64,000 bases of DNA, taken from positions 3,596,001-3,660,000 of the forward strand of contig NZ_CP108383.1 in assembly GCF_035958815.1 (NCBI RefSeq), read 5' to 3'. Of the stretch, positions 53,470-63,300 are shown piece after piece. Source of the DNA: Nocardia sp. NBC_01327. Its GTDB lineage: Bacteria > Actinomycetota > Actinomycetes > Mycobacteriales > Mycobacteriaceae. A program made the translations under genes and the position numbers. The notes below the pieces were generated by a model that saw nothing but the letters and a program-made list of their open reading frames with translations, made no database searches and was not told the origin of the DNA. Positions within the stretch are counted from its first letter, which is position 1; the number at the start of each line of letters is the position of its first letter.

Positions 53470-53812
53470 CGAACAACAACTCTGGGACAGCTACTCGGCC
53501 TGCTGGTCCGCCGACCCGGGCGCACGGCCCGCCGCACTCGCCGCCGTCGCGATCGACGACGTCACCTACCGCGACCCCGGGACCGAGGTCGGCAACCGCG
53601 CCGAATTGGCCACGTACATGCAGGGTTTCGCGGACGCGTTCCCCGGCCACCGCTTCCGCATCGATGAGGTGCTCGCCCATCACGACCGCTCACTCGCCCG
53701 CTGGACCCAGGTCGGCGCGCAGGGCGAGCCCGTGGGTTCGGGCGTGAGCTCCGCCCGCCACCACGACGGCAAACTCGCCGACATCACCGGATTCTTCCTG
53801 CCGGCGTCGTAG
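53462..53812 (+). CDS. SnoaL-like/NTF2-fold small protein
   Basis: A 116-residue cytoplasmic protein. The pattern is an N-terminal helix (EQQLWDSYSACWSAD), VTYRDPGTEVGNRAELATYM, then strands FRIDEVLAHHDRSLARWTQV and ITGFFLP. This is the SnoaL/polyketide-cyclase-like cone. It overlaps the TetR gene by eight bases. Whether it is an enzyme or a ligand-binding partner is unknown. Confidence 0.8.
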   Translation: MTDEQQLWDSYSACWSADPGARPAALAAVAIDDVTYRDPGTEVGNRAELATYMQGFADAFPGHRFRIDEVLAHHDRSLARWTQVGAQGEPVGSGVSSARHHDGKLADITGFFLPAS

Positions 53813-53845
53813 CCGGTTGTCGATGGCCGGCCCGGCCGGGACCGC

Positions 53846-54244
53846 TCAATACATCATGCGGGGGTCGAGGTAGTGCTTGAACTCCAGGAGATTATTGGAC
53901 GGATCCCGCAGGACGAAGCTGAGGTGTTCTTCGGCGGTCCCGGCGAAGCGGGTGAATATCGGTGCGTAGAAGGGGAGTTTGCGGGTTTCGGCCAGACGCA
54001 CCAGGCGATCGAAATCCTCTCTACTGCGGAAGGTCACGCCGAAGTGGCGGGGATACAGGTCGGGTTCGTGATCGATCCTGTCCGAGAGATGGCAGACGAC
54101 CTGATCGCCGAAGAAGTCGAGGGTGATGCGGTCGGGGTAGCGGCGGGCCAGTTTCGCGCCGAGACCGCGGACGTAGAATTCCTCCGCGGCGTCGAGATCG
54201 ACTGCGGGGATGGCCAGGTGGAAGGCATCGCGCATCTCACGCAT
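53846..54244 (-). CDS. VOC (glyoxalase/dioxygenase fold) protein at end of ComA operon
   Basis: A 132-residue vicinal-oxygen-chelate protein: FHLAIPAVDLDAAEEFYVRG at the start, HFGVTFRSREDFDRLV in the middle, and LSFVLRDPSNNLLEFKHY at the end. Possible metal ligands are His9 (FHLAIP), His67 (RHFGVTF) and the glutamate in LLEFKHY. ATG 54244 has GGAG upstream and lies eight bases inside the ComA gene, so it is coupled to it. It may isomerise or open the ComA product (inference). Confidence 0.83.
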   Translation of the reverse strand: MREMRDAFHLAIPAVDLDAAEEFYVRGLGAKLARRYPDRITLDFFGDQVVCHLSDRIDHEPDLYPRHFGVTFRSREDFDRLVRLAETRKLPFYAPIFTRFAGTAEEHLSFVLRDPSNNLLEFKHYLDPRMMY

Positions 54245-55031
54245 GGGTCTGCTCCTGCGCCACCAGCGAATCGAAATCGGTGAGGGTGTCGGCGCGCAGG
54301 CCCAGCCGCAGGGTTTCCAGCCCGATCACCTCACTGGAATGGATATTGCCGAGATTCACCTGCGGGCCGAAACGCCGCAGCAGATAGATCTGCAAATCCT
54401 TGGTCGGAGCCTCGAACATCAAGTGGTTCACATCGATCGCGGATTCGGCGATCTCCTCGATCAGTCCGTAGCGCAGTTCGCCGTCCGGGCGGCAGATACC
54501 GCTGCGGCCGCTCTCGCGGGCCTCGGCGATCACGAAATGCGCACCCGCGTCGAGATCCTGCTGGATGTAATCGATCCAGCGGGCGGGCGACAATGTCTCC
54601 GAGCGGACCGGATCCTTGAAACCGACCTCGGAGAGCACGGTGAACTCGTCGGCGAATTGCCGGATGTAGCCGGCCTTCTCCGCATTGGACAGCGGGATGG
54701 TGCCATTGGAGATCTCGACCACGGTGGCGCCCGCGTCACTACAGAGCTTGTACCATTCGTCGACCCGATCGTTGATCAGGAACTTCTCGAAAAGGGTTCC
54801 GCCGAAATAGAATTCGACGCCATTGTCGCGGGCGGCGCGGGTCTTGCCGAGAATGCCGGAGGTGGCCAGGCAGGTGCCCCAGCCGAACTTCACATAGTCG
54901 ATCAGATCGCCGTAGCTCGCCATGATGTCGCAGAAGCAGCTGTTCGGAAGTCCGGGGTCGATCACCATGGTGAGACCGCGCTCGCGCGGCTTGGCATCCC
55001 GGCCGGGCAGGTTCAGGGTGTGGGCGAACAT
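54237..55031 (-). CDS. comA: Phosphosulfolactate synthase-like enzyme (ComA family)
   Basis: A 264-residue TIM-barrel enzyme. Known ComA adds sulfite to phosphoenolpyruvate to give phosphosulfolactate. Family marks are DYVKFGWGTC, FYFGGTLFEKFL, TVVEISNGTI, SEVGFKD, FVIAEARESGRSGIC, and FEAPTKDLQIYLLRRFG with VNLGNIH and LRLGLRADT. AAGGAGG lies four bases before ATG 55031. It overlaps the acyltransferase by 19 bases and the VOC gene by eight. Coenzyme M genes (comB, comC) are not seen, so a sulfonate or a different nucleophile adduct as part of a secondary metabolite is possible. Confidence 0.87.
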   Translation of the reverse strand: MFAHTLNLPGRDAKPRERGLTMVIDPGLPNSCFCDIMASYGDLIDYVKFGWGTCLATSGILGKTRAARDNGVEFYFGGTLFEKFLINDRVDEWYKLCSDAGATVVEISNGTIPLSNAEKAGYIRQFADEFTVLSEVGFKDPVRSETLSPARWIDYIQQDLDAGAHFVIAEARESGRSGICRPDGELRYGLIEEIAESAIDVNHLMFEAPTKDLQIYLLRRFGPQVNLGNIHSSEVIGLETLRLGLRADTLTDFDSLVAQEQTHA

Positions 55032-56242
55032 ACGACCTCCTTGCAGGAATCGCGGGCGGGCGCCGGGGTACGGAATCGCCGGGGGATCAGCACGGACAGA
55101 TCGGTGCGGAGCATGGGCCGTCCGGTGAGCCACAGACTTCCGGGGCTGCGGCGCAGAATCTCGGTCCCGATCAGCGACAGCGCCACGACCGCGAAGAACA
55201 GTAGGACGGTCTCCCAGAAATGCCCGATCGTCGCTCCCCAGGAGACGAAGGCAGGAGCCAGAATCTCGAGCATGAGGGGATGGATCAGGAAGATTCCGAA
55301 CGAGCGATCCGCTCCGTAGCGGACCGCGCGGGCCAGCAGATCGTGATCCTGTCGCTGTGCGGCCCAGAGCGTCCCGAGCAGATAGAGCCCCACCGTCACC
55401 CCGATGAACCAGATGATCCGCTCCGGCATGAACTCACCGGAGGCCATCCACGGCGGCATACCGCCGTGCACCAGGCGCTGGTAATCCCATTCCGCGGCAA
55501 CGGCCGTCACGATCACGGCTGTCGCGAGCACCCGGGCATATCGGCGCAGGAAGGCCTGGACCGCATCGATATGCCATGCGGCGATGGCCCCCAGCACGGT
55601 GAAGAACTGGTACGGAACAAATGTGGCGTACAGGTGCACCCAGAGCTGCCCCGGAAAACCGGTGGTGAACGGCGGATACGTGAGGGACCACAGGCACAGC
55701 AATTCCAGTGCGGCACTGACCATCAGCACCCAGCGGTGCCGGCCTTCGGTGCGCCGCAGGAGCTGCAGCAGGAGCGGGAACAGCAGGTACACCTGCATGG
55801 TGACCAGCAGGAAGTAGAGGTGGTAGTACGCGGTGCCGAAGACGAGATCCAGTCCGAGCCGGCTCAGCAGCCAGCCCACCGAGCCGTAGTTCTGGCCCAG
55901 ATAGATGGAATAGGCCCAATACACCACCGACCAGGCCACATACGGAATGCCCACCAGCGCGAACCGCCGCGGCCAGAAGTTCCTGGCGCGGAACGAATCG
56001 TTCGCGAACTGGTAGATCAGCACGAATCCGGTGAGCGCGAAGAAGGCGTAGCGAGTGAAGTGCAGCAGCGCCATGGCGCCGTTCGCCGCGACGCTTCCCG
56101 AATCGTTCACCCCGCCGATGACGTGCACCGCGATGACACAGGCGAAGGTGAGGATGCGGAACAGATCGATCTGATGCAGGTAGGGCCGCTTCTGCCGGCG
56201 ACCTGCCGTCTCGGGCGGACGAATTGCCGCGTCGGTACTCAT
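55013..56242 (-). CDS. Acyltransferase 3 family membrane protein
   Basis: A 409-residue integral membrane acyltransferase with about ten helices. The first helix carries the typical His in ACVIAVHVIGG. Further family-like segments are ALTGFVLIYQFAN and SFGIFLIHPLML. Such proteins transfer acyl groups to sugars, lipids or small molecules at the membrane. Its ATG overlaps the ligase stop (ATGA), and its end overlaps the ComA gene. Its place between ligase and ComA suggests it acylates the ComA-derived product (inference). Confidence 0.87.
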   Translation of the reverse strand: MSTDAAIRPPETAGRRQKRPYLHQIDLFRILTFACVIAVHVIGGVNDSGSVAANGAMALLHFTRYAFFALTGFVLIYQFANDSFRARNFWPRRFALVGIPYVAWSVVYWAYSIYLGQNYGSVGWLLSRLGLDLVFGTAYYHLYFLLVTMQVYLLFPLLLQLLRRTEGRHRWVLMVSAALELLCLWSLTYPPFTTGFPGQLWVHLYATFVPYQFFTVLGAIAAWHIDAVQAFLRRYARVLATAVIVTAVAAEWDYQRLVHGGMPPWMASGEFMPERIIWFIGVTVGLYLLGTLWAAQRQDHDLLARAVRYGADRSFGIFLIHPLMLEILAPAFVSWGATIGHFWETVLLFFAVVALSLIGTEILRRSPGSLWLTGRPMLRTDLSVLIPRRFRTPAPARDSCKEVVCSPTP

Positions 56243-57756
56243 GTTCCGACCGCATCGTGAGCCTGGCTGCGCAGGACATGGCGACGCACCTTGCCGGTCG
56301 CCGCGCGCGGGAAATCATCGACGAACCGAATCTCGGCGGGACGCTTGAAGCTGGTCAGCTGACGTGCGCAATGATCGTGCAGCTGCTGCGCCAATGCCAT
56401 TCCACCGTCCCGCTGGGGGAGTGTCGATACAACGAAAGCGACTGGTACACAACCGAGAACGGGATCGCTGCGGCCGACCACCACCACATCGCGCACGCCC
56501 GGATCGGCGAGCAGGACCTCTTCGATCTCGCGCGGATACAGCAGTTCGCCGCCGCGATTGATCACATCGTCACTGCGCCCGGTCAGATACAGAAATCCGG
56601 CGGCGTCGACGCGGCCGAGATCACCGGTATCCAGCCAGCCCTGCGCATCGAAACGATCGCGGGCGCGACCACCGCGATAGCCGCTGATCACCCCGGCGCC
56701 CCGAATATGCACGCGCCCAATCTGTTCCGGTGGCAGCACCGCGCCGTTCTGGTCCCGGATCTCGAGCTGCACCCCCACCGGGCGACCGCACGAACCCAGG
56801 GGGGTCGGACCGTCCAGCGGTGTGGCGGTGATCTGGCTGGCCGCCTCGGTCATGCCGTAGCTCTCGACGATCGGCACACCGCTGGCCGCGGTGATCCGCT
56901 TGCGCACCAGACTGGGCAGCGGTGCGGACGCGGAACGGATGAAACGCAGTTCGGTGCAGGCGCTTTCGTGCCCGGTGAGATCGCCGCTGAGCACCGACAG
57001 GATCGCGGGCACCGCATTGAGCCAGGTGATCCGCTTGCTCGCGAGCAGTTCCCAGAATCCGGAGGCGTGGAACCGCTGATCCAGTACCAGGCAGCCGCCC
57101 GCGGTCAGCGTCGCCAGCAGCGCGACCACTTCGCCGTTGATATGGAACAGCGGCAGGCAGTTGTAGCCGCGGTCTTGATCGGTGAGCCGATGGTGCCGCA
57201 CCACCGCGCCCGCCACATGCAGCAGTTGCTGTTCGGTCAGAGGGACGGCCTTCGGTTCCCCCGTCGAACCGGAGGTCGACAGCAGTACCGAGCCGCGGCG
57301 CGCCAGCGATATCGGGCCGGAGCGCACAGGTTCGGCGGTCGGGGAGATGAACAGGGCGTCGCAGACCACGGCCAGCTCAGGTCGGGTGCCGACCACCACG
57401 ACCGGGCGAACACCGAGCAGCACCCGCAGCAGTTCGCCGATCGGGGCGCGCGGGTCGACCGGGAGCGCGCAGCGCCCGGACGCGATCACCGCGATGAAGA
57501 CCACGGCGAAGGTCAGCGGGTCGGGCACATCGACCACGACCACCGCGCCGGGACCCGCGCCGACCGCGTCGAGGCGCCGGGACCATTCGGATACCGCGAT
57601 GTGCAATTGCCTGTAGGTGACGGTCCGGCCGCTGCGCGCATCCTCGAATATCGGTTTCGAGGCATGTAGATCGGCGCGCGTGGCGATCATCGTCACGAGT
57701 GTCTCTGCGTGCGAAGGGTCCTCGGCTGGATCCTGACACTTGGTCACCGCATCCAT
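56239..57756 (-). CDS. Class I adenylate-forming acyl-CoA/AMP ligase
   Basis: A 505-residue cytoplasmic ligase, first gene of a four-gene overlapping operon. Motifs are LLSTSGSTGEPKAV (P-loop), ESYGMTEAA, GWLDTGDLG, and RGGELLYPREIEEVL with the C-terminal lysine in RAATGKVRRH. It probably activates a fatty or aryl acid as acyl-AMP or acyl-CoA for the next gene, the membrane acyltransferase. Acyl-CoA ligase and pure AMP-ligase cannot be told apart from sequence. Confidence 0.85.
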   Translation of the reverse strand: MDAVTKCQDPAEDPSHAETLVTMIATRADLHASKPIFEDARSGRTVTYRQLHIAVSEWSRRLDAVGAGPGAVVVVDVPDPLTFAVVFIAVIASGRCALPVDPRAPIGELLRVLLGVRPVVVVGTRPELAVVCDALFISPTAEPVRSGPISLARRGSVLLSTSGSTGEPKAVPLTEQQLLHVAGAVVRHHRLTDQDRGYNCLPLFHINGEVVALLATLTAGGCLVLDQRFHASGFWELLASKRITWLNAVPAILSVLSGDLTGHESACTELRFIRSASAPLPSLVRKRITAASGVPIVESYGMTEAASQITATPLDGPTPLGSCGRPVGVQLEIRDQNGAVLPPEQIGRVHIRGAGVISGYRGGRARDRFDAQGWLDTGDLGRVDAAGFLYLTGRSDDVINRGGELLYPREIEEVLLADPGVRDVVVVGRSDPVLGCVPVAFVVSTLPQRDGGMALAQQLHDHCARQLTSFKRPAEIRFVDDFPRAATGKVRRHVLRSQAHDAVGT

Positions 57757-57775
57757 TCCTCACATGGTCGTCGCC

Positions 57776-57833
57776 GAACCTGTGATACCCGTTTCCCGGT
57801 TCTGTGAACCTGCTGTGCGGTCCGGCGAACCTG
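57776..57833. promoter_or_regulatory. Three GAACCTG repeats with GGTTC-TGT-GAACC dyad before the ComA operon
   Basis: GAACCTG occurs at 57776-57782, 57806-57812 and 57827-57833, spaced 30 and 21 bases. The middle copy is part of a perfect inverted repeat GGTTC-TGT-GAACC at 57798-57810. All lie in the 90-base gap upstream of the ligase start, so they are likely regulator sites for the four-gene operon. Confidence 0.55.
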
Positions 57834-57846
57834 CCGTCAACTCCGG

Positions 57847-58653
57847 CTAGGCGGTCGGCCTGCGCACGGCGGGCACCTGGGCGGGATTGTGGACAAGACC
57901 ATCGGCACGCAGGTCCGACGCGAGTTGGTCGGCAATCCAGCGATGCCCCGCGGGAGTCGGATGTAACTGGTCGGGCAGCCGCGGAAAGCGCCAGCTCGAT
58001 ACCAGCGGATCGAAGACGTACACGCCCGGATCGGCCGATCGCGCGGCGGAGACGATGGCGGAGTCGGTGTCCCACACGATCTTCGAGGGATGGTCGCCGG
58101 TCGGGAAGACGGTGAGCACGGCGATGGCGGAGGTGGGTGATTCGGCGTGAATCTCCCGGATCAGCTGCACTACTCCGGCGCGCACGCGCGCATCGGGCTG
58201 GCCGACATCATTGTGACCGGACTGGATGATCACCAGTGCGGGCTTCAGATGCGGCAGATCGAGTTTCGTGAGCAGCCGATTGAGCGGGCCGAGTGAATGC
58301 GCACCGCCGACGAGGTAGCCGGCGCCGGAATCGGCGCTGACCACCGCGCGCCATCCGATCGAGGTCGCGAGCACCTGCGGCCACGCTTGGGTGGGAGAGG
58401 CGGCTCCGGTACCGGCGGAGAACGATGCGCCGACGACCGCGAGCACCGGGAGGTTCGCTGTGGCGGCGTTCACCGCGTGCGGGCCCCCGTGCACGAGCGC
58501 GACCACCGCCGGCCGCGAACGCGCGTCCTCGTGATAAGCCACGACCGAGGACGACACTACGGAAACCGATAAAACAGCGAAACCGGCAGCAAGCCAGCCC
58601 AACAGGGTGCGACGCACGCCGACAGTCTGCGCGACGGTGCCGAGCGGGGTCAA
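57847..58653 (-). CDS. Secreted SGNH/GDSL hydrolase
   Basis: A 268-residue exported esterase. A membrane/export segment (TLLGWLAAGFAVLSVSVVSSSVVA) covers about residues 16-40. SGNH blocks are visible: VVGASFSAGTG (Ser), IIQSGHNDVG (Asn), and LPDQLHPTPAGH (Asp, His). The start is uncertain: TTG 58653 or GTG 58617, neither with a strong ribosome site. Such enzymes hydrolyse esters on lipids or sugars outside the cell. It precedes the ComA operon on the same strand. Confidence 0.83.
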   Translation of the reverse strand: MTPLGTVAQTVGVRRTLLGWLAAGFAVLSVSVVSSSVVAYHEDARSRPAVVALVHGGPHAVNAATANLPVLAVVGASFSAGTGAASPTQAWPQVLATSIGWRAVVSADSGAGYLVGGAHSLGPLNRLLTKLDLPHLKPALVIIQSGHNDVGQPDARVRAGVVQLIREIHAESPTSAIAVLTVFPTGDHPSKIVWDTDSAIVSAARSADPGVYVFDPLVSSWRFPRLPDQLHPTPAGHRWIADQLASDLRADGLVHNPAQVPAVRRPTA

Positions 58654-58710
58654 GGAATACCCAGAAGCTGACGCATTAATCGGATAGGCCCGGATTCGGT
58701 CCGAGATCGC

Positions 58711-60111
58711 TCAGCAGCGGGTGAGTTTCAGCAGTGCCACGCCGTGCGCGGGGATATCCCGGCCCGCTACCCGGTCGGTGGTGGTATCACCGGTATGCGC
58801 CCAGAGATCGCGCACCTGATAGGACTGCCCGGACGGCAGGCCCAGTGCGGCAAGGGTGGTTTCGATGGTGGTGGCGAGGCCGCCACGATTGATCAGGGCC
58901 ACCGCGAGCGAGCCGTCGGCCAGCGGTTTGGTCAGCACTCGATCGTCGCCCGGCAGCGGCGTGGCCTGCGCGACCAGTGCGTCCTGATCGATCGAGACGA
59001 CCTCGGAATTGGTCAGCAGTGCCCGCGTCTGCTCGGTCATGGTGCGGACGTCATTGCCCGCGAGCAACGGCGCGGCGAGCATGGCCCACAGCGAGAAATG
59101 GGCGCGCTGCTCATCGGGTGTGAGGCCCTCCTGCAGATCACCCAGCCGGGCAATCGCTTCCGGTGAGAGCGGCACGCCCGAGGCGAGTTGCCGCGTCTGG
59201 TCCGGGGTGAGCCTGTCCGGGAGCGCGAAATCGGGTGTATTGCTGAGCTGGACGCCGAAGAACCGGGCGATCGGGACGCCGACCACCAGCATGTCGGGAT
59301 CGTTCCAGTACCCCGGACGGCTGCGCGCGGCCAGCGGCGCGGCGGCGTGAAGTTGATCGAGGATGCCGAGATACGAACTGGTCGAGTAGCCGTAGGTCTG
59401 GACCGTGAAGAAAGTGTTCTGCCACAGCGGAATCAGATCACCGTTATTGCGGGTCATATCGGCGACCGTGGACCAGTCGTAGCCGGCGTCCGCCGCCGGA
59501 TTCGCCGAACTGTGCGGATTGATGCTGTAGATGATGTGCCGCCCACTGGCCCGCAGGGCATCACGCATGGCGGTGAAGGCGCGCACCTGATCGCCGAGGT
59601 CCGCATCATTGCGGCACCAGTCGTACTTCAGATAATCGACGCCCCACGCGGCGAACGTGCGAGCATCAGCCACCTCATGCCCCAGCGAGGCATTCCGCGT
59701 GGTCTGCCCGCAGACCTGGTTGTACGGACTGGAATACAACCCGAGATACATACCCCGGTCATGCGCATACTGCGCCAGCGCGGCAATCCCCCCGGGAAAC
59801 CGCCCCGGATCAGCCCGCAGATTTCCCTGACTATCCCGTGTCGGCGCGGCCCACCCCGCATCGAGATTCACATACCGATACCCCGCATCCCGCATCCCGG
59901 ACGCCACCATGGCATCGATCGTCGCCCGAATATTCTTGTCGGACAACGAGATCCCAGAGTTCCAGGAGTTCCACCCCATCGGCGGCACCGCCCGCACCCC
60001 CACCGCCGGCGCAGCCCGCACCGGAGTCGGAATAACCCCCGCATCCGCACCGAGCGCCCCCGCCAGGCAGCCGGCCGCAACCGCCGCGATAGCCCACTCC
60101 CGGATACGCAC
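58711..60111 (-). CDS. Secreted alpha-galactosidase, GH27
   Basis: A 466-residue exported glycosidase that removes terminal alpha-galactose. The signal peptide runs about 1-35 (IREWAIAAVAAGCLAGALGA, AA cut site). The GH27 core begins PPMGWNSWNS. The nucleophile Asp is in DYLKYDWCRND, the acid/base Asp in GYWNDPDML, and a beta-domain follows to GVALLKLTRC. GTG 60111 follows AAAGGA. The longer frame to 60276 is rejected because the signal peptide would lie internally. It is divergent from the NRPS. Confidence 0.9.
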   Translation of the reverse strand: MRIREWAIAAVAAGCLAGALGADAGVIPTPVRAAPAVGVRAVPPMGWNSWNSGISLSDKNIRATIDAMVASGMRDAGYRYVNLDAGWAAPTRDSQGNLRADPGRFPGGIAALAQYAHDRGMYLGLYSSPYNQVCGQTTRNASLGHEVADARTFAAWGVDYLKYDWCRNDADLGDQVRAFTAMRDALRASGRHIIYSINPHSSANPAADAGYDWSTVADMTRNNGDLIPLWQNTFFTVQTYGYSTSSYLGILDQLHAAAPLAARSRPGYWNDPDMLVVGVPIARFFGVQLSNTPDFALPDRLTPDQTRQLASGVPLSPEAIARLGDLQEGLTPDEQRAHFSLWAMLAAPLLAGNDVRTMTEQTRALLTNSEVVSIDQDALVAQATPLPGDDRVLTKPLADGSLAVALINRGGLATTIETTLAALGLPSGQSYQVRDLWAHTGDTTTDRVAGRDIPAHGVALLKLTRC

Positions 60112-60138
60112 GCTCGATATTCCTTTCGGTCGTGCAGA

Positions 60139-60153
60139 TCCGGTCTCACCGGA
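60139..60153. promoter_or_regulatory. Inverted repeat TCCGGT-CTC-ACCGGA upstream of alpha-galactosidase
   Basis: Perfect 6-base arms with a three-base spacer, 28 bases upstream of the alpha-galactosidase GTG, in the divergent gap to the NRPS gene. Candidate operator for a sugar-responsive regulator. Confidence 0.5.
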
Positions 60154-60305
60154 CGCCGTAGCGTACCGCCACCGCTGTCGGCGGCTCGATGCCGTCCGGG
60201 GAATCGAACTCGCCGTCGTGCGCGGTACCGGGTGGGTTGTCGGGCGATGCCGTAGGTTTGCTGGTTGACGGTTCAAACCCTGCTGTTCGGGCGTGAGGAG
60301 GCGCG

Positions 60306-63300
60306 TTGGCGCGGGTCGACGGGGACCTGGGTGTGGGGGGAACTGTGGGTGCGGTGGCGTGTGGCGGGGGTGGTGAGGACACCGAGTTCGCGCTGTCCGC
60401 TACACAATTGCGGTGGTGGGTAGCGCAGCAGCTGTATCCGGATGTGGCCAATACCGTGGCTCTGTATCTGGAGTTGCGGGGGCCGCTCGAGGTGGGATTG
60501 CTGGGGGAGTGTGCGGGGCGGGCGGCTCGGGAGTTGCAGTCGCCGCTGGTGCGGTTTCGGATTGTCGCGGGGTATCCGCGGCAGTATGTGGACTCCGGTG
60601 CGTTCGGGGCGGTGGGGTTCGAGGATGTGAGTGGGTGTGCCGATCCGATTGCGGTGGCGCGGGAGGCGATGGATCGGGATTACGGGACGCCGCTGGATCT
60701 GCTCAGCGATCGGCTGACGGTCGCCACACTGTTTCAGGTCGGGCCGGAGGTGAATCTGCTGTATCTGCGCAGTCACCACATTGTGCTCGATGGCATGGGT
60801 GCGGCCGGGGTGCTGCGCCGAACGGCCGAATTGTATGCCGCTGCAACAGGTTCGCCCCTCGCATCCACCGGGTCGTCGCGAGGACCGATGACGATCGGTG
60901 AGCTGCTGGAGGAGGAACAGGCCTACGCCGATTCCGCGCGGGCGCACTCCGATGGTGAGTACTGGGTGGAGCAGTTGGCGGGGGTCGGCGAACCGGCGCG
61001 ACTGGCGGGTGTGCAACCCGCCGGGCTGCGACCGCACCGGGTGGGAGCGACGCTGCCGAAGCAGACCGCGGATCGGCTGACCCTGGTGCGGCAGCGGTTC
61101 GGGCATCTGTTCCCGGAGTTGACGATTGCCGCGTTCGGTTGCTATCTGGCCGCGATGACGGGTGCGGACGAGGTGCTGCTGTCCCTGCCGGTGGCGGCGC
61201 GGCCGAGCGCGGCGCTGCGGCAGTCGGGTGGATCGGTGTCGAACGTGGTTCCCTTGCGGCTGAGCGGATTCGGTGTCGCCACGGCGGGGGAGATGGTCGC
61301 GCAGGTGCGGGCGCGCGTGGTGGGGGCGCTTCGGCATCAGCGGTACCGGTATGAGGACATGCAGCGGGGTCTGGGCGAAAATCACACTGTTCGAGGCGGT
61401 TTCGGACCTGTGCTGAATATGCTCAGGTTCGTCGAGACCCCGCGCATCGGGCCGCTCACCGCGGAAATTCGGCTGCTGGCGCTGGGGCCGGTGGAGGATC
61501 TGCTGGTCAACGGCTATCAGATCGGTCCCGATGACCGGTCGATCGTCATCGATATGCAGGCGAACTCGCGGATGTACTCGGCGGAGGCGCTGGCCCGGCA
61601 TCATCGGCAGTTTCTGGCGTACCTGGACGACTTCCTCGCCGACCTGGAGCAGCCGGTGCGAGCATTGGGCTCGGACCGTGCGCTGCCGGTCACCGCGGCG
61701 GCGCGCACCGACCGGTTGCTGCCGGATCTGTTGTGCGGGAACGTGATCAGCGGACGCGGCGGCGACCGGGTCGCGGTGCAGGACGGTACGCGTACCTGGA
61801 CATATCGCGAGCTGGACGAGATGTCTTCGCGGTGGGCACGCGAACTGATCGAGGCGGGCGCGGGCCCGGGCGATTTCGTGCTGCTGGCGGTGCCGCGATC
61901 GGCCGAATCGGTGCTCGCGGTGTGGGCCGTGGCGAAGACCGGAGCCGCCTTCGTTCCGGTCGATCCCGCCGACCCCGCGCAGCGATTGGTCACCGTCGCA
62001 GCGGATTCCAGCGCGCGATGGGGTATGACCGTGAGCGCCGACCGTTCTGGGCTCCCGGTGGGACCGGGCTGGGTGGTCCTGGACGATGCGGACACCGTCG
62101 CGCGAGTTCGCCAGCGCTCCGGCGCACCGATCCAGGAATCCGGGCGAACACGGCCACTTCTCCCCGAGCATCCGGCCTACCTCATCTATACCTCGGGCAC
62201 GACCGGTACGCCGAAGGGCGTGGCCGTCACTCATCGCGGACTCGGCCCGCTCACCGATCACATTGTCGAACACTATGGAGTACATCCGGATTCACGGATC
62301 CTGCATGCGCACGCCCCGTCGTTCGATGCCCATCTGCTGGAGTTGCTGGCCGCATTCGCGAGCGGGGCGCGGTTGGTCGTGGAACCGCCGTCGGTGGTGG
62401 CCGGACCCGATTTGGCCGCCCTGCTGCAAGAGGCCGCCATCACCCATTTCCTCACCACCCCGGCGGTACTGGCGACGCTCACCCCCGATCAGGTGCCGGG
62501 ATTGCGGGTCGCGGTGGTGGGCGGTGAGGCCTGTCCCGCCGAACTGGTACGACGCTGGGCGCCGCATCTGGAACTGTTCAATGGATACGGCCCGACCGAA
62601 ACCACCGTCATGGCAACCCAATCCGCGGCATTGACCGCCGGCGGGCCGGTGCCGATCGGCGCACCACTGCCCGGAGTGCGCGCGCTGGTCCTGGACGACC
62701 GGCTGCGATCGGCCGCGCGCTGTGGAACCGGTGAGCTGTATCTGGGTGGTCCCGGTGTGGCGGAAGGCTACCGGGGCCGCCCGGGCAGCACGGCCCAGCG
62801 CTTTGTCGCGGACCCGTTCGGAAAGGGCGAAAGGATCTATCGCACCGGTGATCTCGTGCGCTCGGCGGTGGACGGCAGCCTGGAGTTCCTCGCCCGGGCC
62901 GACGATCAGTTGAGTGTGCGCGGGCGCCGCGCCGAGCCCGCCGAGATCGAGGCCGCGCTGACGGCGCTGCCCGAGATCTCACACGCTGTCGTCACGGCAC
63001 ACGAAGGTGTGGGTGGAACCCGGTTGATCGGCTATATCGTTGCTGCGCAGGGGATTCGACTCGATCACTCCGCTTTGACTCGGCGCCTGCGTGAACTCCT
63101 GCCCGCGGCCTTGGTTCCTGCACAGTTGGTCGAGCTCGCTCAGCTGCCGGTCACCGCGCACGGCAAGATCGATCGTGCCGCACTACCCGTGCCGACGCCC
63201 GTTCAGCGCCCCTACCGCGCACCCGAGTCCGAGCTGGAATGCCTGGTCGCCGAACACTTCACAGCGATCACCGGAACTCCCCGCGCCGGCCTCGACGACG

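Noticed and set aside
54210..56260. Plus-strand frames opposite ComA and the acyltransferase
   Set aside because: Shadows; the minus-strand genes carry family motifs and proper overlaps.
60273..62285. 670-residue minus-strand frame
   Set aside because: Antisense to the NRPS condensation and adenylation domains; His/Arg/Gln/Pro-rich.
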